From: Umezawaea tangerina
GTDB taxonomy: Bacteria > Actinomycetota > Actinomycetes > Mycobacteriales > Pseudonocardiaceae
Direction: 5' to 3'
DNA: 64,000 nucleotides
Assembly (NCBI RefSeq): GCF_003002815.1
Contig: NZ_PVTF01000006.1
Location: forward strand, 434,001 to 498,000
Part shown: piece by piece, positions 62,515 through 64,000 of the stretch
How positions within the stretch are numbered: the first letter of the stretch is position 1
Layout: the number at the start of each line of letters is the position of its first letter
Program-made: the position numbers and the translations under genes
Notes under the pieces: generated by a model
What the model saw: the letters and a program-made list of their open reading frames with translations, nothing else
What the model was told of the DNA's origin: nothing
The model's database searches: none

Positions 62515-63390
62515 TCAGGGCGTCTCCGCCGGTGGGCCGCCGGGGTACCCGTAGAGGCCGGGACCGTCGACGTCGACGGTGTCGAGGAACGCGGTGGACG
62601 CGGCGTACGAGCTGGCGACCAGCTCGGCGGTGTGGCTGAAGTCCAGCGGCGTCACGGGCTGCACGGGCGGGCCGGGCAGGTAGAGGACGGGGACGTCGGC
62701 GGAGGCGAGCTCGACCTCCAGCACGGCCTGGTTGCGCATGCTGAGGGTGGCCCAGAACAGCAGCGTCTCGGCGAGGGTCTGCGGCACGGTCGGCAGGTGT
62801 CCGGGGAACGCACAGTCCAGCACCACCAACGACTTCGCCCCCATCGCGAGGGCCTGGCGGATGGGCACGTTGGCGAGCACGCCGCCGTCGTAGAGGACGC
62901 GCCCCTCGTGGTGCACGGGCGGGTAGACGCCGGGGATGGCGCTGCTGGCCAGGATCGCGGGGACGAGCGCGCCGGTGCGGATGATGACCGGCTGGCCGGT
63001 CATCGAGTCGACCGCCACCGCGCCGAACGGGAGCCGCAGGTCGGCGAAGTCGTCCACCCCGCCGAGCCCCTGGGAGATCACGTCGGCCAGCCCGGTGTTC
63101 GGGAACAGGTGGGTCTTGCCGGTGCGCAGCGTGCGGAGCTGGGCGATCGGGCCGCCGGGGAACACCCTGGCGCGGGTCATCCGCTCCCAGATCAGCGCCA
63201 GCCGCTCCGGCGCCTTGTCGGGGTCGAGGGCGAGCAGCGAGCCGTTGACCGAGCCCACCGACGTGCCCACGACCAGGTCGGGGGCGATGCCGTGCTCGGC
63301 CAACGCGCGCAGCATCCCGACCTGACCCGCGCCGAGGCTGCCGCCACCACCCAGCACGAACCCGACCGGGCCGGGGAGATCCGGCGTCAC
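62515..63390 (-). CDS. Patatin-like phospholipase
   Basis: 291 residues. The oxyanion loop is GGGGSLGAG (14-22), the nucleophile Ser44 in GTSVGS, and the dyad Asp in LYDGGVLANVPI. It hydrolyses lipid acyl esters. The GTG at 63390 overlaps the stop of a 43-residue broken copy of its own N-terminus (GTGA), a product of a local duplication. Confidence 0.9.
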   Translation of the reverse strand: MTPDLPGPVGFVLGGGGSLGAGQVGMLRALAEHGIAPDLVVGTSVGSVNGSLLALDPDKAPERLALIWERMTRARVFPGGPIAQLRTLRTGKTHLFPNTGLADVISQGLGGVDDFADLRLPFGAVAVDSMTGQPVIIRTGALVPAILASSAIPGVYPPVHHEGRVLYDGGVLANVPIRQALAMGAKSLVVLDCAFPGHLPTVPQTLAETLLFWATLSMRNQAVLEVELASADVPVLYLPGPPVQPVTPLDFSHTAELVASSYAASTAFLDTVDVDGPGLYGYPGGPPAETP

Positions 63391-63547
63391 GACGGCGGTC
63401 CCGCGGTGACACGGCACAGGTCGTGCACGGCCAGCACACGCTGCACCCCGACCTGACCCGCGCCAAAACCGCCGCCACCCAGCACGAACCCGACCGGACC
63501 GGGGAGGTCCAGCGTCATGACGGTGGTCCGGCGGTGACGCGGTGCAG
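63311..63547. repeat. Imperfect tandem duplication of about 110 bp
   Basis: 63311-63421 and 63436-63547 are alike, each holding the end of the LLM-oxidoreductase frame (RVTAGPPS) and the start of the patatin frame (DLPGPVGFVLGGGG). The offset is about 126 bp. Enough changes have built up that it is not brand new. Confidence 0.85.
63387..63518 (-). pseudogene. 43-residue truncated patatin N-terminus
   Basis: It begins MTLDLPGPVGFVLGGGG, continues FGAGQVGVQRVLAVHDL and ends RVTAGPPS, which is the tail of the upstream oxidoreductase. The start overlaps the oxidoreductase stop (ATGA) and the stop overlaps the patatin GTG. It cannot be an enzyme but may carry ribosomes across to the intact gene. 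Confidence 0.75.
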
Positions 63548-64000
63548 CACGGCCTCCGCCGTGGTGGCCCAGTCGGACTCGACCCACCAGGTCGCGCCCG
63601 CGTCCGCCCAGTCCCGCACGGAGTCGCCGGGCTCGGTCACGCCCTCCGCGACCACGTCGTAGCCCTCCCACGGCAGGCCGATGTCCGCGCGTTCCCGTCG
63701 GGCCGCGGTGACGACCTCGGCCAGTTCGGCGGGTGTGCCGGGACCGCGGGCGCCGTTCGGGTCGAGCACGTTCGGCACCAGCCCGTCCCAGCGGACCGCC
63801 CGGCCGAGCGAGACCGGGCTCGGGTGCGCGCCGACCACCCACACCGGCACCCTGGGCCGCTGCACGGTCGGCGGCGGCGGGAAGAAGTCCGTCTCCTTCA
63901 CGGAGTAGCGCTTGCCGTCGAACGAGAACGGCTGGCCGTGCATCAGCCCGTCGTAGACCGCCAGGCCCTCGTCCACGAGCAGCGCGCGCTCGGCGCGGCC
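63515..64000 (-). CDS. LLM-class (F420-dependent type) oxidoreductase, 5'-truncated
   Basis: The frame is open at the right edge; about 161 C-terminal residues are visible. KRYSVKETDFFPPPPTVQRPRVPVWVVG and AVRWDGLVPN are typical of the luciferase-like TIM-barrel family that uses F420 or FMN. The substrate is unknown. Its stop overlaps the start of the broken patatin copy. Confidence 0.85.
   Translation of the reverse strand, partial: GRAERALLVDEGLAVYDGLMHGQPFSFDGKRYSVKETDFFPPPPTVQRPRVPVWVVGAHPSPVSLGRAVRWDGLVPNVLDPNGARGPGTPAELAEVVTAARRERADIGLPWEGYDVVAEGVTEPGDSVRDWADAGATWWVESDWATTAEAVLHRVTAGPPS

Overview
The window looks like a chromosomal segment of a high-GC filamentous actinomycete, most likely of the Pseudonocardiales (Saccharothrix/Actinosynnema/Lentzea type). 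The reasons are high third-position GC, frequent GTG and TTG starts, many ATGA/GTGA stop-start overlaps, mycothiol-dependent enzymes, F420-type oxidoreductases, WS/DGAT lipid synthesis, a fused CobIJ and an HTH-STAND-WD40 protein. The genus is inferred. No rRNA, tRNA, transposase, phage or CRISPR array was seen.

Layout. 1-4.6 kb: end of a PP2C phosphatase, a cold-shock gene downstream of a perfect CRP-type site, an ABC exporter behind a MerR-type leaderless promoter, a mycothiol-dependent isomerase-family gene, then an 800-bp gene-free stretch with a long hairpin element. 4.6-9.5 kb: secreted SGNH hydrolase, a maleylacetate reductase/hydroxyquinol dioxygenase fusion coupled to an F420-type reductase, and a ShbA/SigD-like sigma factor. 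9.5-12 kb: aminotransferase, FchA-like cyclohydrolase and a FolD paralogue lacking the cyclohydrolase lysine. 12-19.5 kb: reductases with MarR and MerR regulators, a STAS protein, small membrane genes and a decayed metallophosphoesterase. 19.5-23.4 kb: xylB-xylA and divergent xylR with a clear operator. 23.5-29.3 kb: an atypical terpene synthase, an HTH-STAND-WD40 protein, LapA-like and LacI genes. 29.5-41.8 kb: aerobic cobalamin genes cobN (with B12 riboswitch), cobG-cobH-cobIJ, cobK, cobM and cobL, interrupted by two secreted-protein genes.

41.8-47.2 kb: a stand-alone PheS-like core, then a polar amino-acid ABC importer whose operon ends in a class V PLP enzyme fused to a YheO/DauR-type regulator. 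47.3-53.9 kb: thioredoxin, a three-gene membrane-stress set, mycothiol-linked formaldehyde detoxification (VOC protein, alcohol dehydrogenase, MBL hydrolase), a crotonase and a glycosyltransferase. 53.9-58.1 kb: an overlapping three-gene membrane cassette of unknown function, then a convergent leaderless operon (membrane protein, XRE regulator, oxidoreductase). 58.2-64 kb: lipid genes (alpha/beta hydrolases, WS/DGAT, patatin), repeat-rich gaps, a small recent tandem duplication and the end of an LLM oxidoreductase.

Main leads: the 116-bp hairpin element in two inverted copies with three compensated base pairs in its arms; the PLP-enzyme/regulator fusion in an amino-acid importer operon; the FchA plus Lys-less FolD pair; the terpene synthase with altered metal motifs; and the three-gene membrane cassette.
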